This document shows positions 55,046-55,514 of a stretch of 55,514 nucleotides of DNA, piece by piece (the first letter of the stretch is position 1; each line of letters opens with the position of its first letter). Position numbers and translations under genes: made by a program. Under the pieces are notes generated by a model. That model searched no databases and was not told the DNA's origin. It worked only from the letters and a program-made list of their open reading frames with translations. Origin of the DNA: Protostelium mycophagum (lineage: Eukaryota; Evosea; Variosea; Protosteliida; Protosteliaceae); the NCBI GenBank assembly GCA_002081555.1, contig MZNV01002588.1, forward strand, positions 1-55,514, in the 5' to 3' direction.

Positions 55046-55514
55046 GTGCGACTTTTGTTTCTGCGGACAGAACGGAAGAGAGCGAGCTACAACGAACAGC
55101 ACAAGTGACCAACATTTGCAATGCGCCACAGGGACTAAGGATGTACAAGAAACACCCACGGGCGTGAAACATTTATGTTTCTATAAAGAAACACCCGGAC
55201 CCCACCAGGAAACAACACTTTTTGAGAGAAACAAAACAAGAAACAAAAAATAGAAACACAGTGGAAGTGCTTCTATGAGTAAGTTGTGAATTGTAGGGTT
55301 ACTGGTCACATTTCTTTGAAACCATATTCTATTTAGTTCAGTGCAAGTGAGACATGGCATGTCTGTTTTGTCATTTGAAATTTGAAAAATATCCAAAAAT
55401 TCCAAAAAAGGGTCTTTTCTGGAGAAAAGGTCTTCAAAACGTAAAAAAATAATAATTAATAAATGAAAAAAAATGAAAAATGCGAAGTTCGTATTTATTT
55501 ATATAATTTCTATG
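55046..55514. other. End spacer, nothing seen
   Basis: Upstream of the phosphoesterase; frames here are short shadows. Increasingly A/T-rich toward 55514. Confidence 0.5.

Noticed and set aside
1-55514. Retroelement or virus-derived genes
   Set aside because: I found no reverse transcriptase, integrase, protease or capsid-like motif, and no paired long terminal repeats.
1-55514. CRISPR array or bacterial operon structure
   Set aside because: No regularly spaced identical repeats with unique spacers; genes are spliced and eukaryotic.

Overview
This window is nuclear DNA from an intron-dense, compact eukaryote, almost certainly a protist. Genes sit a few hundred bases apart on both strands and are cut by many short GT-AG introns, often 40-90 bases. 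The catalogue mixes deeply conserved eukaryotic genes (P5A ATPase, OGG1, a TFIIIC-type WD40 protein, CDK12/CTK1-type kinase, ANP32-like protein, metallophosphoesterase) with fungal-looking ones (GPI-anchored GH72-like glucanosyltransferase, two Zn2Cys6-PAS regulators). It also has an LRR receptor carrying a true tyrosine-kinase HRDLAARN loop and a plant-type LRR ectodomain. That mix suggests an amoebozoan (for example a protosteloid amoeba) or a unicellular relative of fungi and animals; I cannot decide from sequence alone. No bacterial or organellar signature, CRISPR array or recognisable retroelement protein is visible.

Layout. 1-1950: a repeat-rich stretch with a degenerate minisatellite and one uncertain frame. 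1951-7537 (-): P5A ATPase, divergent from 8220-10495 (+), the secreted GH72-like enzyme. 10612-11627 (-): a small protein kinase. 12203-14554 (-) and 14630-15959 (+): two paralogous Zn2Cys6-PAS factors, head to head with only 75 bases between start codons. 16794-17640 (+): a membrane protein whose start resembles DEG/ENaC channels. 17879-19426 (-): an MFS transporter of the oxalate/formate-antiporter type. 19802-19872 (-): tRNA-Gly(TCC). 20357-21764 (-): OGG1. 22449-25863 (-): TFIIIC-type WD40 protein. 26200-28471 (-): PHD-finger protein. 28848-29327 (-): GFA/CENP-V-type zinc protein. 29401-31787 (+): coiled-coil protein with a Ser/Gln repeat. 32059-33868 (+): CDK12/CTK1-type kinase. 34051-35675 (-): seven-helix membrane protein. 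36859-37188 and 37990-38322 (+): two paralogous Pro/Tyr-rich small proteins, one with His-rich ends. 38537-39398 (+): LRR protein built one repeat per exon. 39615-41371 (-): ANP32-like protein. 41804-49424 (-): LRR receptor tyrosine kinase. 50233-52354 (+): coiled-coil protein. 53145-53833 (-): secreted protein. 54192-55045 (-): metallophosphoesterase.

The most unusual feature is not a gene but a shared vocabulary of short words scattered through introns, spacers and some exons: TCTACAACG/CGTTGTAGA (29 exact copies by eye), TTTCCCGCCAAA-like words, TGACGTCA palindromes, CTATTTTTAG, and ACGGT-N-ACCGT palindromes. The last kind also lies inside two separate dispersed repeat families (20005/37461 inverted; 24784/51558 direct). 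An intron of the receptor kinase gene carries telomere-like TTTAGGG repeats. The genes do not form an operon-like system; they look like an ordinary housekeeping and signalling neighbourhood, with the novelty in the repeats and in a few lineage-specific genes. Exon joins were inferred by eye from frame continuity and family matches, so internal boundaries are approximate.
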